Counted from the stretch's first letter, positions 8,287 to 16,729 are shown. The stretch: 19,806 nt of DNA from Campylobacteraceae bacterium (GCA_027031505.1 JALVQH010000037.1:1-19806); one strand, 5' to 3'. A program made the numbers and translations. The notes: generated by a model from the sequence alone, not told the origin.

Positions 8287-8969
8287 TACGCTTCCTTTCC
8301 GTTTACGAAGTTTTTCGCGTCAGCGACTGATTCACGGAAGTCACCCCTGAAGGTGTATTTCTCTTCCATTATAGCGATCTGCTCGTCGGTCATGTTGGCA
8401 ACATCCTCGAAAGTGTAAATTCCTTCGTCATTGAGTTTGCCTTGATAGACTTTGCCGATCCCTTTGATTTTGGTCAGATCGTCCCCTTTGGCTGTGCCTT
8501 TTCTCCCGGCAGGTTTGTTCTCGTTCCGAGCTTCCGTTTGGGGCTCGGTTTCCCGGGGAGCGGGCTTGTCCGCCTCGGCTTTTTTGGGCTCAGGCTTTTT
8601 GGCCGTTGTTCTCTTTGTATCCACTTTTTTGGGCTCGGGTTTAGTTGCTTCGGATGCAGGCGTCACTTCGACGAAAACGTGTGCCGTCGGTTTGATGATC
8701 CGGCTGGCTGTACCCCGGGCACGGGGGCGCCAGCGTTTCATGACGGCCGCTTTGTCGACACGGCAGGAAGTGATGACGACCTCTTCAGGTTCATACTCGC
8801 CGTTGGCCACCGCCGAAGTGATCACACCGGCAATGATGCCGGCGGCTTTGTTGGGCATGAATTCCAGAGCTGCCAGGGCATGCTCGGCATTCATCCCCTG
8901 AACTTCACGAGCAACAAGGCGCGCCTTCGTCGGCGAAACGCGGACGAACTTCAATAGTGCTTTGCTCAT
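8286..8969 (-). CDS. rplV: 50S ribosomal protein uL22 with C-terminal helix-hairpin-helix extension
   Basis: Residues 1-104 are a complete L22 (about 110 residues in most bacteria), including [16 protein letters not shown] and the [11 protein letters not shown] tip of the tunnel hairpin. L22 lines the nascent-chain tunnel and its globular part is near the exit. Residues about 105-162 form a charged, probably disordered Pro/Lys/Glu/Thr linker with repeated PEPKK. Residues about 163-204 read [20 protein letters not shown] followed by [17 protein letters not shown], the pattern of a helix-hairpin-helix fold ([10 protein letters not shown] as hairpin). A tail of about 23 residues follows. No stop or frameshift separates the parts, and the final TAA overlaps the rpsC ATG, so the 227-residue form is the gene product as encoded. 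Similar HhH modules are known at the ends of other ribosomal and NADH-dehydrogenase proteins. Their role is not established. Confidence 0.95.
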   Translation of the reverse strand: MSKALLKFVRVSPTKARLVAREVQGMNAEHALAALEFMPNKAAGIIAGVITSAVANGEYEPEEVVITSCRVDKAAVMKRWRPRARGTASRIIKPTAHVFVEVTPASEATKPEPKKVDTKRTTAKKPEPKKAEADKPAPRETEPQTEARNENKPAGRKGTAKGDDLTKIKGIGKVYQGKLNDEGIYTFEDVANMTDEQIAIMEEKYTFRGDFRESVADAKNFVNGKEA

Positions 8970-8971
8970 GA

Positions 8972-9250
8972 TTAACCTACCTTCTTCTGGACACTGCCTT
9001 TGTGCCCTTTGAATGTGCGGGTGGGTGCAAATTCACCCAGCTTGTAGCCGACATGGTTCTCGGTGATATACACCGGAACAAACTTGCGGCCGTTGTGGAC
9101 ATTGATCGTCAGACCAATGAACTCCGGGAAGATCACCGAGCGGCGCGACCAGGTTTTGATCGGCTTCGTGGACTTCTCCTCTTTGGCTTTGAGCACTTTT
9201 TTCATAAGGTGTGCATCGATAAACGGACCTTTTTTTGTTGATCTTGCCAT
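8972..9250 (-). CDS. rpsS: 30S ribosomal protein uS19
   Basis: The 92-residue product is S19, in the 30S head with S13 and contacting the A-site finger. It starts [19 protein letters not shown] and carries the [21 protein letters not shown] and [18 protein letters not shown] signatures. It lies 9 nt after rplB and 2 nt before rplV, the canonical S10 operon order. Nothing unusual is seen. Confidence 0.97.
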   Translation of the reverse strand: MARSTKKGPFIDAHLMKKVLKAKEEKSTKPIKTWSRRSVIFPEFIGLTINVHNGRKFVPVYITENHVGYKLGEFAPTRTFKGHKGSVQKKVG

Positions 9251-9259
9251 GAAAGCCCC

Positions 9260-10087
9260 TTATTTCTTTCTTCGTGAGATGATCAGCTTGTCGCTGGACT
9301 TCTTCTTGCGGGTTTTGTAGCCTTTGGTCGGCATACCCCAGGGAGAGACCGGATGACGACCGGAGTTGGTCTTCCCTTCACCTCCGCCGTGCGGGTGATC
9401 GATCGGGTTCATTGCCGAGCCGCGGGTCTGCGGGCGGATACCGAGGTGACGGTTGCGTCCGGCTTTTCCGATGACGATATTGGCGAAGTCTTCATTGCCT
9501 ACCGTGCCGACGGTTGCCAGGCACTCACCGAGGATGTAGCGCATTTCACTCGAGGGCAGACGCAGGGAGACATACTTGCCGTCCCGACCCATGATCTGGG
9601 CGTATCCCCCGGCAGAGCGGGCGATTTTGCCCCCTTGTCCGGGGTTCATCTCGATGTTGTGTACCAGCGTACCGACGGGGATGTTTTTGAGTTTCATCGT
9701 GTTGCCGGGCTTGATGTCCAGACCGCTCTCGGCTGCCATCACTTTGTCACCCACTTTCAAGCCCCTGGGCTGGAGGATGTAGCGGCGGTCTCCGTCGGTG
9801 TATTTGACGAGGCAGATGCGACAGTTGCGGTACGGATCGTACTCGATCGCAGCCACGGTTCCCTCGACACCAAATTTGTTGCGTTTGAAGTCGATGATCC
9901 GGTAGAGCTTTTTGGCTCCGGCCTGCTTGTGGCGTGATGTGATGCGGCCGTTGTGGTTGCGGCCGGCATGCGCAGGCAACCTTTTAAGCAGGGCGCGGAC
10001 ACTCGGTCTGGCCGTGATGTCGCCACTGTCGAGGTTGGTCATATAGCGTCGGCTCGGGGTAGTTGGTTTATAGGTTTTGATTGCCAT
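9260..10087 (-). CDS. rplB: 50S ribosomal protein uL2
   Basis: The 275-residue protein is L2, one of the most conserved large-subunit proteins, needed for subunit association and peptidyl transferase activity. It begins [20 protein letters not shown] and contains the OB and SH3-like domains. The C-terminal [12 protein letters not shown] loop, which carries the conserved histidine implicated in activity, is intact, and the chain ends in a basic tail ([18 protein letters not shown]). It lies 11 nt after rplW and 9 nt before rpsS. Confidence 0.98.
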   Translation of the reverse strand: MAIKTYKPTTPSRRYMTNLDSGDITARPSVRALLKRLPAHAGRNHNGRITSRHKQAGAKKLYRIIDFKRNKFGVEGTVAAIEYDPYRNCRICLVKYTDGDRRYILQPRGLKVGDKVMAAESGLDIKPGNTMKLKNIPVGTLVHNIEMNPGQGGKIARSAGGYAQIMGRDGKYVSLRLPSSEMRYILGECLATVGTVGNEDFANIVIGKAGRNRHLGIRPQTRGSAMNPIDHPHGGGEGKTNSGRHPVSPWGMPTKGYKTRKKKSSDKLIISRRKK

Positions 10088-10098
10088 GTGCTTCTCCC

Positions 10099-10380
10099 TT
10101 ATACCGCGAGGCTTTCGATTTTGGCATCTTCGGGGAGCTTGACATAAAATTTCTTACTGTCCGGGCGCTTCCCTTCGACCCCTTTGAATCGCTTCATTTT
10201 GCCGTTCATTCGCAATGAGTTGACACGCAACGGTTTGATGCCAAAATACTCACGGAACACCTCTTTGAGTCCATTCTTCGTCATGCGCGGAGTGGTCTGA
10301 ACCACGAGGATGCCCTCCTCCTGGAGCTCCAGACTCTTCTCGGTATACATGATCGATTTAATATCGGTAATATCTGCCAT
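10099..10380 (-). CDS. rplW: 50S ribosomal protein uL23
   Basis: The 93-residue protein is L23, the main docking protein for trigger factor and SRP at the tunnel exit, next to L29. It reads [20 protein letters not shown], then [28 protein letters not shown], and the [20 protein letters not shown] segment. The Gly/Arg-rich loop of the E. coli protein is short, as in many bacteria. The ATG is one base away from the rplD stop, so coupling is likely. Confidence 0.96.
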   Translation of the reverse strand: MADITDIKSIMYTEKSLELQEEGILVVQTTPRMTKNGLKEVFREYFGIKPLRVNSLRMNGKMKRFKGVEGKRPDSKKFYVKLPEDAKIESLAV

Positions 10381-10381
10381 C

Positions 10382-10975
10382 TTACGCCTCTTTCGTCAAT
10401 TGTTCAAATACGGATTTCTCGATCACAACCGCATGGTATGCAGCGGCGAGGTAGCCGTTGAGTTCATTGGGTTCGATCAGATAGGTTTGCTGAAGATTGC
10501 GGAATGCCAGGAACGTCTGGTCATCGATCATCTCTTTGACGACGAGGAGATCCCGCTGCTTGAAACTCTCGACAAACGCTTTGGCATCTTTGGTCTTGCC
10601 CGACTCGACCGCGATCGAATCGACGACAAACAGACGCTCATTCGCCGCCAGCTCTGCCAACGCGTGCATCAGCGCGAGGCGCTTCTGCTTCTTGTTGACC
10701 TTCTGGGTATAGTTGCGATTGGTTGTCGGACCAAAAACCACGCCGCCGCCCCGGTAGTGGGGCGCACGGATCGATCCCTGACGGGCACGACCTCCCCCTT
10801 TCTGCGCAAACGGTTTTTTGCCGCCGCCCCGGACAGACGAGCGGTTTTTGACGTTGGCAGTGTTGGCACGCAGATCAGCTGCGTACGATTTGCAGTAGAG
10901 ATAGAGGTTATGCGGATGCACCTCCAGAAAACTCTGCGGGAGATCACTTGTCTTGATTACGGTTACTTTACTCAT
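10382..10975 (-). CDS. rplD: 50S ribosomal protein uL4
   Basis: The 197-residue protein is L4, whose long loop reaches the exit tunnel opposite L22. The loop is visible as [20 protein letters not shown] followed by [15 protein letters not shown]. The frame opens upstream to 11143 inside rplC. The ATG at 10975 overlaps the rplC stop by four bases (ATGA) and starts [13 protein letters not shown], so I choose it. In E. coli L4 represses its own operon through the S10 leader. The leader here is too short to show a similar structure with confidence. Confidence 0.96.
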   Translation of the reverse strand: MSKVTVIKTSDLPQSFLEVHPHNLYLYCKSYAADLRANTANVKNRSSVRGGGKKPFAQKGGGRARQGSIRAPHYRGGGVVFGPTTNRNYTQKVNKKQKRLALMHALAELAANERLFVVDSIAVESGKTKDAKAFVESFKQRDLLVVKEMIDDQTFLAFRNLQQTYLIEPNELNGYLAAAYHAVVIEKSVFEQLTKEA

Positions 10976-11553
10976 TTCACAATCCTTACCAAACCTCGTG
11001 CGCCTTTGGGTCCGGGTACGGCTCCCTTGAGCACCAGAATACCGTTTTCGGCATCGTAGGAGAGCACTTCGTTTTTTACGGTGACTTTCGTATTGCCATA
11101 CTGTCCGGGCATCTTTTGTCCGGGCTGGACACGACCGGGCCACTCGGCGTTACCGATCGAACCGATCCGGCGACCGAAGCGGTGACCGTGGGATCCCGGG
11201 CCGCCACTGAAACCGTGACGCTTCATCCCGCCCTGGAAACCCCGTCCTTTGGTGTTGAACGACGTTTTGACCACGGCAGCCTCAGCCAGAGGTGCCGTAT
11301 CGAGATCACCGGCTTCGGTTCCCTCGGCCACTTCAATGGTCATAAATTTGTTGAACGATTTGTCGATACCGAATTTCTTCTGCTGCCCTTTGATGGCCGC
11401 ATTGATCTTTTTGCTGCTGTTATATGCGACAAGAGCTTTGCCGTCGTCACGCACTTCACAGACCCTGGTCTCAATCACTTTGAGCAAGGTGACGGGCACA
11501 GTGGGAACATTCATGGTACGGCTCATACCAATTTTTTCTACAATAAATTCCAT
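10972..11553 (-). CDS. rplC: 50S ribosomal protein uL3
   Basis: The 193-residue protein is L3, which binds 23S rRNA near its 3' end and reaches to the peptidyl transferase centre. It starts [15 protein letters not shown] and carries the conserved loop [20 protein letters not shown] followed by [21 protein letters not shown] and the KMPGQYGN segment. It is 11 nt after rpsJ and overlaps rplD by four bases. It is shorter than E. coli L3 by about 15 residues, mostly in loops, as is usual for Campylobacterota. Confidence 0.97.
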   Translation of the reverse strand: MEFIVEKIGMSRTMNVPTVPVTLLKVIETRVCEVRDDGKALVAYNSSKKINAAIKGQQKKFGIDKSFNKFMTIEVAEGTEAGDLDTAPLAEAAVVKTSFNTKGRGFQGGMKRHGFSGGPGSHGHRFGRRIGSIGNAEWPGRVQPGQKMPGQYGNTKVTVKNEVLSYDAENGILVLKGAVPGPKGARGLVRIVK

Positions 11554-11564
11554 TACCTGACTCC

Positions 11565-11876
11565 TTACTTGTCCATGGACCGGATTTCGACTTCGACTTC
11601 CGGGGCGAGATCCAACTTCATCAACGAATCGATGGTGTCGGAAGTCGCGGAGACGATGTCGATCATACGGGCATGAATACGAATTTCAAACTGCTCCCGG
11701 CTGTCTTTGTTGATGTGGGGTGAGCGCAGTACAGTATAGCGCTTGATCCGGGTCGGCATCGGGATGGGACCGCGAATCTCGGCACCGGTGCGCTTGACAG
11801 CGTCGACGATGGATGCGACGGATCGATCCAAAACACGGTGATCATAAGCTTTCAGCTTCAATCTGATTTTTTCCAT
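11565..11876 (-). CDS. rpsJ: 30S ribosomal protein uS10
   Basis: The 103-residue protein is S10, a component of the 30S head and, when free, the NusE partner of NusB and NusG in transcription antitermination. It reads [20 protein letters not shown], then the [21 protein letters not shown] signature with its extended loop, and [17 protein letters not shown] at the end. It is the first gene of the operon. AAAGGG sits 6 nt before the ATG. Upstream lies a promoter region shared with a divergent ATPase gene rather than tuf or fusA. Confidence 0.98.
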   Translation of the reverse strand: MEKIRLKLKAYDHRVLDRSVASIVDAVKRTGAEIRGPIPMPTRIKRYTVLRSPHINKDSREQFEIRIHARMIDIVSATSDTIDSLMKLDLAPEVEVEIRSMDK

Positions 11877-11952
11877 ATATTACCCTTTAAAGAACTCGTT
11901 GGTGTTATCCAACATAAATTTTCAGGTGCCCAGTTTGGGGAGGCAGATTATA
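11877..11952 (-). promoter_or_regulatory. Promoter and 5' leader of the S10 operon
   Basis: On the minus strand a perfect TATAAT lies at 11947-11952. No clear -35 box stands 16-18 bp upstream, which fits the weak -35 boxes of Campylobacterota housekeeping promoters. Initiation near 11940 would give a leader of about 64 nt with two small hairpins: a 4-bp stem at 11929-11939, and GTTGG/CCAAC at 11898-11902 and 11909-11913. The rpsJ ribosome binding site AAAGGG follows at 11883-11888. The leader is much shorter than the L4-responsive E. coli leader. Confidence 0.6.
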
Positions 11953-11974
11953 TCGAAATGGACTTCAATCATTC

Positions 11975-12002
11975 TTGACTTTCTGGAAAATATCGGTACA
12001 AT
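11975..12002 (+). promoter_or_regulatory. Divergent sigma-70-type promoter for the AAA ATPase gene
   Basis: TTGACT at 11975-11980 and TACAAT at 11997-12002 are separated by 16 bp. The ATPase ATG follows at 12037 behind GGAGGAAGG. The -35 box falls where the minus-strand S10 promoter would place its own -35 region, so the two promoters overlap back to back and may compete for RNA polymerase. Confidence 0.6.
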
Positions 12003-12036
12003 ATTGAAAATTATTTCCTTCTATGGAGGAAGGATC

Positions 12037-13122
12037 ATGCACATTCTGGAATATTTTTTCAACATCCGTATCCAGAACACCACCTTTTTCCCGCGCAAGC
12101 TCCTGCTGCCGGAGGAAGAATCGTTTCATCTCTGCGGAGCGCGGGGTGTGGGCAAAACTTCCCTCATTGTCGACTACCTCCAGTCGCTTCCGGAAGAGTC
12201 ATGGCTCTACCTCGACTGCCAGGATCCTGTTTTTGCCCTTGAAGATATCGACAGCGACCATCTCAACGCCTTTCTCGACGAAGAGGAGATCTCCACACTG
12301 GTACTTGACCATTATTATGAGGGGTTTCTCGAAACGCTTCCCGAAGCAACACAGCTGATCATCGTTTCCCGCCGCCCTCTGGCTCAACTGACGTTTCCTG
12401 TCTATGAACTCTACGGGCTGGATTATGAAGAGTTCCTTTCGTTTGACCGCGATCACACCCCCACTGCGAGCTTCAACCGCTTCCTCAAAGTTGGCACCCT
12501 TCCGGCAATGGCTCGTTGGGAGCTTGCGGCACTCGATACAACGCTGCGACCATTCTTTTTCGCCTCATTTGATGAGGACGAAAGCCGGATGATGCTCATC
12601 CTTGCCCGTTACCAGGGGCATCGGGTGACAACCCATCAGCTCTACCGTTATGCCCGTGAGTACTTTCGGATCTCCAAAGATAGGGTTTACAGTACCATCA
12701 AACGTTTCGAAGAAGAGAAACTGATCTTCTTTATCGAAGACGTTGAAGGGAAAGGAGCCCGCAAGATGATCCTGTACGACTATGCACTGGCACGCTACCT
12801 GAGCAAGGAGCAGCCCTTCCCTGTCACTTTCGACGCTCTGACCGCTCTGGCACTTATCAAACATGATTTTGCCTTCGCCGCCATCGGCAACCGGGGTTAC
12901 CTCCTTCTTGACCGAACCCTCGTCCTCCCTGCCCCGTTTGAAACTGAGGAACAGGTATGGACATATGCTTACAATCGTATCAACTTCTACCGTCAACATG
13001 CCGTTACTCATGTCTGGATCGTCACCGTTTCCAACCGTTTTACTTTTGTGTTACGGGGGATTGCTTTTGAAGGGATTCCGTTTTATGAATGGAGTGTTGT
13101 CAATGAGCAAGAAAGGAAATAA
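12037..13122 (+). CDS. AAA_14/DUF4143-like P-loop ATPase of unknown function
   Basis: The 361-residue protein has a Walker A motif GARGVGKTS (34-42), a Walker B-like STLVLD (86-91), a sensor-like LIIVSRR (107-113) and the YGLDYEEFLSF segment (126-136) that marks AAA_14/DUF4143 proteins. A winged-helix-like region covers about 190-245 (HQLYRYAREYFRISKDRVYSTIKRF), followed by a C-terminal alpha/beta domain (about 275-355). The frame opens at 11899, but a promoter lies inside that stretch and the ATG at 12037 has GGAGGAAGG upstream, so the later start is used. Proteins of this type are widespread and mostly uncharacterised. Some sit in mobile regions. It belongs to the same broad family as the remnant at 131-730 but is not obviously a recent copy. 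No export signal is visible, so it is probably cytosolic. Confidence 0.8.
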   Translation: MHILEYFFNIRIQNTTFFPRKLLLPEEESFHLCGARGVGKTSLIVDYLQSLPEESWLYLDCQDPVFALEDIDSDHLNAFLDEEEISTLVLDHYYEGFLETLPEATQLIIVSRRPLAQLTFPVYELYGLDYEEFLSFDRDHTPTASFNRFLKVGTLPAMARWELAALDTTLRPFFFASFDEDESRMMLILARYQGHRVTTHQLYRYAREYFRISKDRVYSTIKRFEEEKLIFFIEDVEGKGARKMILYDYALARYLSKEQPFPVTFDALTALALIKHDFAFAAIGNRGYLLLDRTLVLPAPFETEEQVWTYAYNRINFYRQHAVTHVWIVTVSNRFTFVLRGIAFEGIPFYEWSVVNEQERK

Positions 13123-13132
13123 AAATGAATTT

Positions 13133-13163
13133 TTGGCACTTTCAAGGACTTTTTCTGTATAAT
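13133..13163 (+). promoter_or_regulatory. Candidate promoter for the L,D-transpeptidase gene
   Basis: A perfect TATAAT at 13158-13163 stands about 29 bp before the ATG at 13192. TTGGCA at 13133-13138 is a possible -35 at a long 19-bp spacing. The box lies just past the ATPase stop, so the downstream genes could be transcribed on their own as well as by read-through. Confidence 0.5.
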
Positions 13164-13191
13164 CAGCCCACTATATTTTTGTGGGGTGTCG

Positions 13192-15123
13192 ATGAAACAC
13201 ATATTAAAAACCTGGATGGTTATGGGGATCATAATGTCAGGGGGAGCTTCACTTTGCGCAAAAAGCACAGGTTTCTCCTGGGGAGGATCCGCAAACGAAA
13301 ATACCTTTTTTGATGATGGATCCGAAGCAATTGAGCAGCGCGTCTCCCACAAAAAAGAACCGGCGCTCGATGCTTTGTACAAGAATCTCTACTATGCGCC
13401 TCTCTGGGTCAAAGCCGGAGGCCTGAGTCCTTTTGGCAATGCGCTTCTGCGGCTGATTCGCACGGATGTGACGGTCACCCCTTCGGTACCGGTGTATCAA
13501 GAGAACCTTGCGGTACGCAAAGCAGTCAAAAATCTTGTTGAAAAGAAAGGGGGAACGCTCCAGGAGAAAATCGCTTTGGAGCTGACGTTGAGCAGACTCT
13601 ATCTCCATTATGCACAATACCGTATCTACGGAGAAATCGACTGGGCGCCCTTCAAAGCCAAACTCAAGACATTGACCAAAAAGTACAAGATCAAGGTGGG
13701 CTGGGAAACCTATCGTCCGAAATCAAGCCCCTCTTCGGTTCTCAATGACGCCCTGCGCGATGGCAATCTTGCCCGCGCTTTCCAGGCAGCCGACCCCAAA
13801 CGCTTTGGATACGATCAGCTCAAGAAGTACCTCAAAAAGTATATCCGCATCTCCCGAAAAGGCGGCTGGCCGACGCTGCCGCATTTCCGGACAATCAAAC
13901 CGGGCACGAGTCATGCAAAAGTGATACCGCTGATCCGCCGTCATCTTGCACTGGTCGGCGATTTGAACGGATGCACCGAACCGGTCAATTCGCCCAAATA
14001 TGACCCGTGTCTGCTCAAAGCAGTCAAACGCTTTCAGCTGCGCCACGGACTCAAGGGGAGCGGTGTCATCGGCAGACGTACCCGGGCGGCTTTAAATATG
14101 ACGGTTACAGAAGCGATCCAGAAAATCCGTCTCAACCTTGATCGGATCAAGTGGCTGTATCCTCAACAGGACGCGGTACGTATTGAGCTCAATATTCCCT
14201 CGTTTCGTCTCAATTTCTTCGATGGGGACAATCTGGTAACCACCATACGGGTGATTACCGGAAAGCCGGATCATCCAACACCCGTATTTCACAATGTCAT
14301 GAAGTATATTGTTGTCAATCCCTGGTGGAAGATCCCCGAAGGAATTGTCAAAAGTGAAATGCTTCCCAAACTCATCCAGGATCCGTATCATTATGAACAA
14401 CAGGGAAAAATTCTCAAAGCCAGCTGGGATGAAACATCGGAACGGATCGATCCGGGGACGATCAACTGGAGAGAATATCTTCCGAAAGACAAGCATATCC
14501 CCTACTGTTTTATGCAGGTTCCCAGTCGGCACAATGCACTGGGGAAAATCAAATTCCTTTTCCCCAACAGCTATTCGGTATACATACACGACACACCCTC
14601 AAAAAGTTTATTCTTTCGAAATATACGCGCTTTCAGCCATGGATGCATGCGGATACAAAAACCCCGCGAACTGCTCGAGTCTCTTGCACTTTTTAATGAC
14701 AATATCGATGTGGATGCCGTCATGAAACAGCTGGAAGGAACCGAGAAACAGACCATCGTACTCAGGCGCTATGTCCCGGTGGATATTACCTATCTGACTG
14801 CCTTTGTCGATCCGTACGGCAATCTCAATTTTCGCAGAGATGTGTACCGTTACGACAAGTATCAGATGAAGCATTATGCCGTCAAATGCACTCCGCTCAC
14901 CAAAGACAAACCCCTGAAACCGGAGGGCGGAGACACCAAAAAGGCTGCTCCGTACCCACCCGTATCCGCGAGCCCAATCAACGAAAAAGACACTCCGCCC
15001 ACCGGAACGATCACTCTGCATCCGGCACCAAAGAGCCGTTCCGGAACATCTGCTCCCGCATCCTCCTCACCCGTCATCCGCAGAATTGACGACGACGGCT
15101 ACGAAATACATGAAGTGTATTAG
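13192..15123 (+). CDS. Exported L,D-transpeptidase (YkuD/YcbB-like) with PG-binding domain
   Basis: The 643-residue protein has an N-terminal signal (KHILK, then a hydrophobic stretch to about residue 22, likely cleavage near SLCA/KS), so it acts in the periplasm. A scaffold region is followed by a peptidoglycan-binding type 1 domain (about 249-303, LLKAVKRFQLRHGLKGSGVIG). The YkuD catalytic domain covers about 328-505, with H466 in YIHDTPSK and the SHGCMRI motif holding catalytic C485. Such enzymes make 3-3 (DAP-DAP) cross-links or attach proteins to peptidoglycan. After about residue 565 comes a Pro/Lys/Ser/Thr-rich tail of about 80 residues that is not part of the enzyme. A GTG at 13186 is in frame, but the ATG at 13192 is better placed behind GGGG. 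The gene is 8 nt before coaE, with dapF next, so it may be co-transcribed with the enzyme that makes its DAP substrate. It resembles the YcbB/LdtD class most, but I do not assign a symbol. Confidence 0.92.
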   Translation: MKHILKTWMVMGIIMSGGASLCAKSTGFSWGGSANENTFFDDGSEAIEQRVSHKKEPALDALYKNLYYAPLWVKAGGLSPFGNALLRLIRTDVTVTPSVPVYQENLAVRKAVKNLVEKKGGTLQEKIALELTLSRLYLHYAQYRIYGEIDWAPFKAKLKTLTKKYKIKVGWETYRPKSSPSSVLNDALRDGNLARAFQAADPKRFGYDQLKKYLKKYIRISRKGGWPTLPHFRTIKPGTSHAKVIPLIRRHLALVGDLNGCTEPVNSPKYDPCLLKAVKRFQLRHGLKGSGVIGRRTRAALNMTVTEAIQKIRLNLDRIKWLYPQQDAVRIELNIPSFRLNFFDGDNLVTTIRVITGKPDHPTPVFHNVMKYIVVNPWWKIPEGIVKSEMLPKLIQDPYHYEQQGKILKASWDETSERIDPGTINWREYLPKDKHIPYCFMQVPSRHNALGKIKFLFPNSYSVYIHDTPSKSLFFRNIRAFSHGCMRIQKPRELLESLALFNDNIDVDAVMKQLEGTEKQTIVLRRYVPVDITYLTAFVDPYGNLNFRRDVYRYDKYQMKHYAVKCTPLTKDKPLKPEGGDTKKAAPYPPVSASPINEKDTPPTGTITLHPAPKSRSGTSAPASSSPVIRRIDDDGYEIHEVY

Positions 15124-15131
15124 GCAAAAAA

Positions 15132-15728
15132 ATGGAACTGACACATGCCGTGGTACTTACCGGTGGAATCGCGACCGGCAAAAGTACCGCAGCAGAGATG
15201 TTCGTACGATGGGGATGGACGGTTATTGATGCCGATGTGATTGCCCATACGGTTCTTGATGACGTGACTGATGAAGTGGGCACACGTTTTGGCGCGGAAG
15301 TGATCCGCAACGGACGAATTGACCGCACTGCGCTCGGGACGATTGTGTTTACCAATACCGCCAAACGCCGGGAGCTTGAGGCACTTGTCCACCCCCTGAT
15401 TCGGGAAGAGATCATCAGGCAGGCAGTTTCTGAGGAGGCCAAAGGGATCCCCTACCTCATTGATATCCCCCTTTTTTATGAACGTCAAACTTATCCAATC
15501 AAACGTGTAGCGCTTGTGTACGCCCCGAGAGACATACAGATCCGCCGTCTGATGACACGCAGCGGCCTGGATAAAGCCGAAGCCCGGATGCGCCTCAAAG
15601 CTCAGATGGATATTGAGGCCAAGCGTGCCCGTGCCACCTGGGTAATTGACAACAGCGGTGACCGCATGCAGCTGATGCGTGAATGCGAACGGGTCAGGAA
15701 GCTGATTCTCGACAGCTTTTCGATATAA
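15132..15728 (+). CDS. coaE: Dephospho-CoA kinase
   Basis: The 198-residue cytosolic enzyme phosphorylates the 3'-hydroxyl of dephospho-CoA, the last step of coenzyme A synthesis. The P-loop GGIATGKST is at 11-19, the DAD motif (IDADVIAH) at 33-35, the LVHPLI segment at 86-90, the DIPLFYE motif at 111-117, and the lid and base-binding part runs to VIDNSG (171-176). Length is standard. It starts 8 nt after the L,D-transpeptidase stop, with no strong ribosome binding site in the A-rich gap, which suggests coupling to the upstream gene. The dapF ATG follows 29 nt after its stop. The coaE-dapF pairing is also known in Campylobacter. Confidence 0.97.
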   Translation: MELTHAVVLTGGIATGKSTAAEMFVRWGWTVIDADVIAHTVLDDVTDEVGTRFGAEVIRNGRIDRTALGTIVFTNTAKRRELEALVHPLIREEIIRQAVSEEAKGIPYLIDIPLFYERQTYPIKRVALVYAPRDIQIRRLMTRSGLDKAEARMRLKAQMDIEAKRARATWVIDNSGDRMQLMRECERVRKLILDSFSI

Positions 15729-15757
15729 TACTCCACAAAAATCCCAGGGGCTCTTCC

Positions 15758-16528
15758 ATGTTTGTCACCAAATACAACGCCAATGGCAACGACTTTGTCA
15801 TTTTTCATGATACAGAACGCAAAGAACGCCATGAACTTGCCCGCATACTGTGCGATCGGCAAAGGGGGATCGGAGCCGATGGAATGGTCGTACTCGTTCC
15901 CCATCCGGAATACGATTTTGAATGGGAGTTTTACAACAGCGACGGAAGCGAAGCGACCATGTGCGGCAACGCCACCCGTGCCGTTTCGCACTACGCTATC
16001 GAAAAAGGAATCTCGGTTAATAACCGCTGCGAGTTTTTGACCGGAGCCGGCCTGATACACACCGAAGTAAATGGACTCTACGTCATCACCGACATGATCG
16101 AGCCCACAATCCTCCGCCGCGATATCGAAGCGTACGGCCACACCTGGTGGCTGATCGATACGGGTGTACCGCATCTCGTAAGCGAGCAGCCGATCGAAAC
16201 GTTTGACGTCGACATGGCACGCTCTCTGCGCCATCAGTACGACGCCAATGTCAATATCTACACGCTGGAACAGGATGAACTGCGCCCCCGTACCTATGAG
16301 CGGGGAGTCGAAGATGAGACACAGGCCTGCGGAACCGGGATCATGGCCTGCTATGTCCGTGCACGTCAAGAGGGTAAAGCCCGGGATCTTAATGTTGTCT
16401 TTCCCAGCAGCGGAGATGAATTGTATATGGAATATCGAAACGGAACGTACCGTTTCGGGGGGCAGGTAACCCAGACGTTTGTGGCGGAGCTGATGCTGGA
16501 TCTTCCTGCCGAGCTTCTTCCCCGATAA
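15758..16528 (+). CDS. dapF: Diaminopimelate epimerase
   Basis: The 256-residue cofactor-independent epimerase converts LL- to meso-diaminopimelate for lysine and peptidoglycan synthesis. Both catalytic cysteines are present: C69 in MCGNATRA and C191 in ACGTGIMACY. The N-terminal NANGNDFVIFHD is typical. The frame extends upstream to 15683 inside coaE, but the ATG at 15758, behind AGGGG, gives MFVTKYNANGNDF and is the start used. The enzyme is slightly shorter than the 270-280 residues of many homologues. Its neighbour at 13192-15123 would use DAP-containing peptides as substrate. Confidence 0.97.
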   Translation: MFVTKYNANGNDFVIFHDTERKERHELARILCDRQRGIGADGMVVLVPHPEYDFEWEFYNSDGSEATMCGNATRAVSHYAIEKGISVNNRCEFLTGAGLIHTEVNGLYVITDMIEPTILRRDIEAYGHTWWLIDTGVPHLVSEQPIETFDVDMARSLRHQYDANVNIYTLEQDELRPRTYERGVEDETQACGTGIMACYVRARQEGKARDLNVVFPSSGDELYMEYRNGTYRFGGQVTQTFVAELMLDLPAELLPR

Positions 16529-16597
16529 CGGAAAATGTTTTTCCACATGGCTCCATAATCCAAAAAGTTATTTAGCATATTTTAAGCCCCTTTGACC

Positions 16598-16603
16598 TAT
16601 AAT
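16598..16603 (+). promoter_or_regulatory. -10 box of the tRNA-Val promoter
   Basis: A perfect TATAAT ends 13 nt before the mature tRNA 5' end. The upstream 16571-16597 is AT-rich with no clean -35 hexamer at 16-18 bp. The short distance fits a tRNA transcript with a small 5' leader. Confidence 0.5.
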
Positions 16604-16616
16604 TCCCGTCCAAAAT

Positions 16617-16692
16617 GATCGCGTAGCTCAGTTGGTAGAGCACTACCTTGACATGGTAGGGGTCGTTGGTTCAAGTCCAATCGTGATCACCA
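16617..16692 (+). tRNA. tRNA-Val (anticodon GAC)
   Basis: The cloverleaf can be folded by eye. The acceptor stem is 16617-16623 with 16682-16688 (one G-U pair), T8-A9 at 16624-16625, and the D stem is GCTC/GAGC. The anticodon stem is CTACC/GGTAG around the loop TTGACAT, with anticodon GAC at 16650-16652. The variable loop has 5 nt, and the T stem-loop is GTTGG-TTCAAGT-CCAAT. Discriminator A is at 16689 and CCA is encoded at 16690-16692. It reads GUC and GUU valine codons. It is a single gene, not part of a tRNA cluster in this window. Confidence 0.95.
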
Positions 16693-16729
16693 CTTCTTCA
16701 TGCTAATAAAAATTTAATTTACATTTCGA

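Noticed and set aside
16530..16544. GGAAAA/TTTTCC hairpin after dapF
   Set aside because: The six-pair AT-rich stem has no following T-run and is too weak to call a terminator.
15602..16546. Minus-strand open frame of 314 codons
   Set aside because: It is antisense to dapF and the end of coaE, both clear from catalytic motifs.
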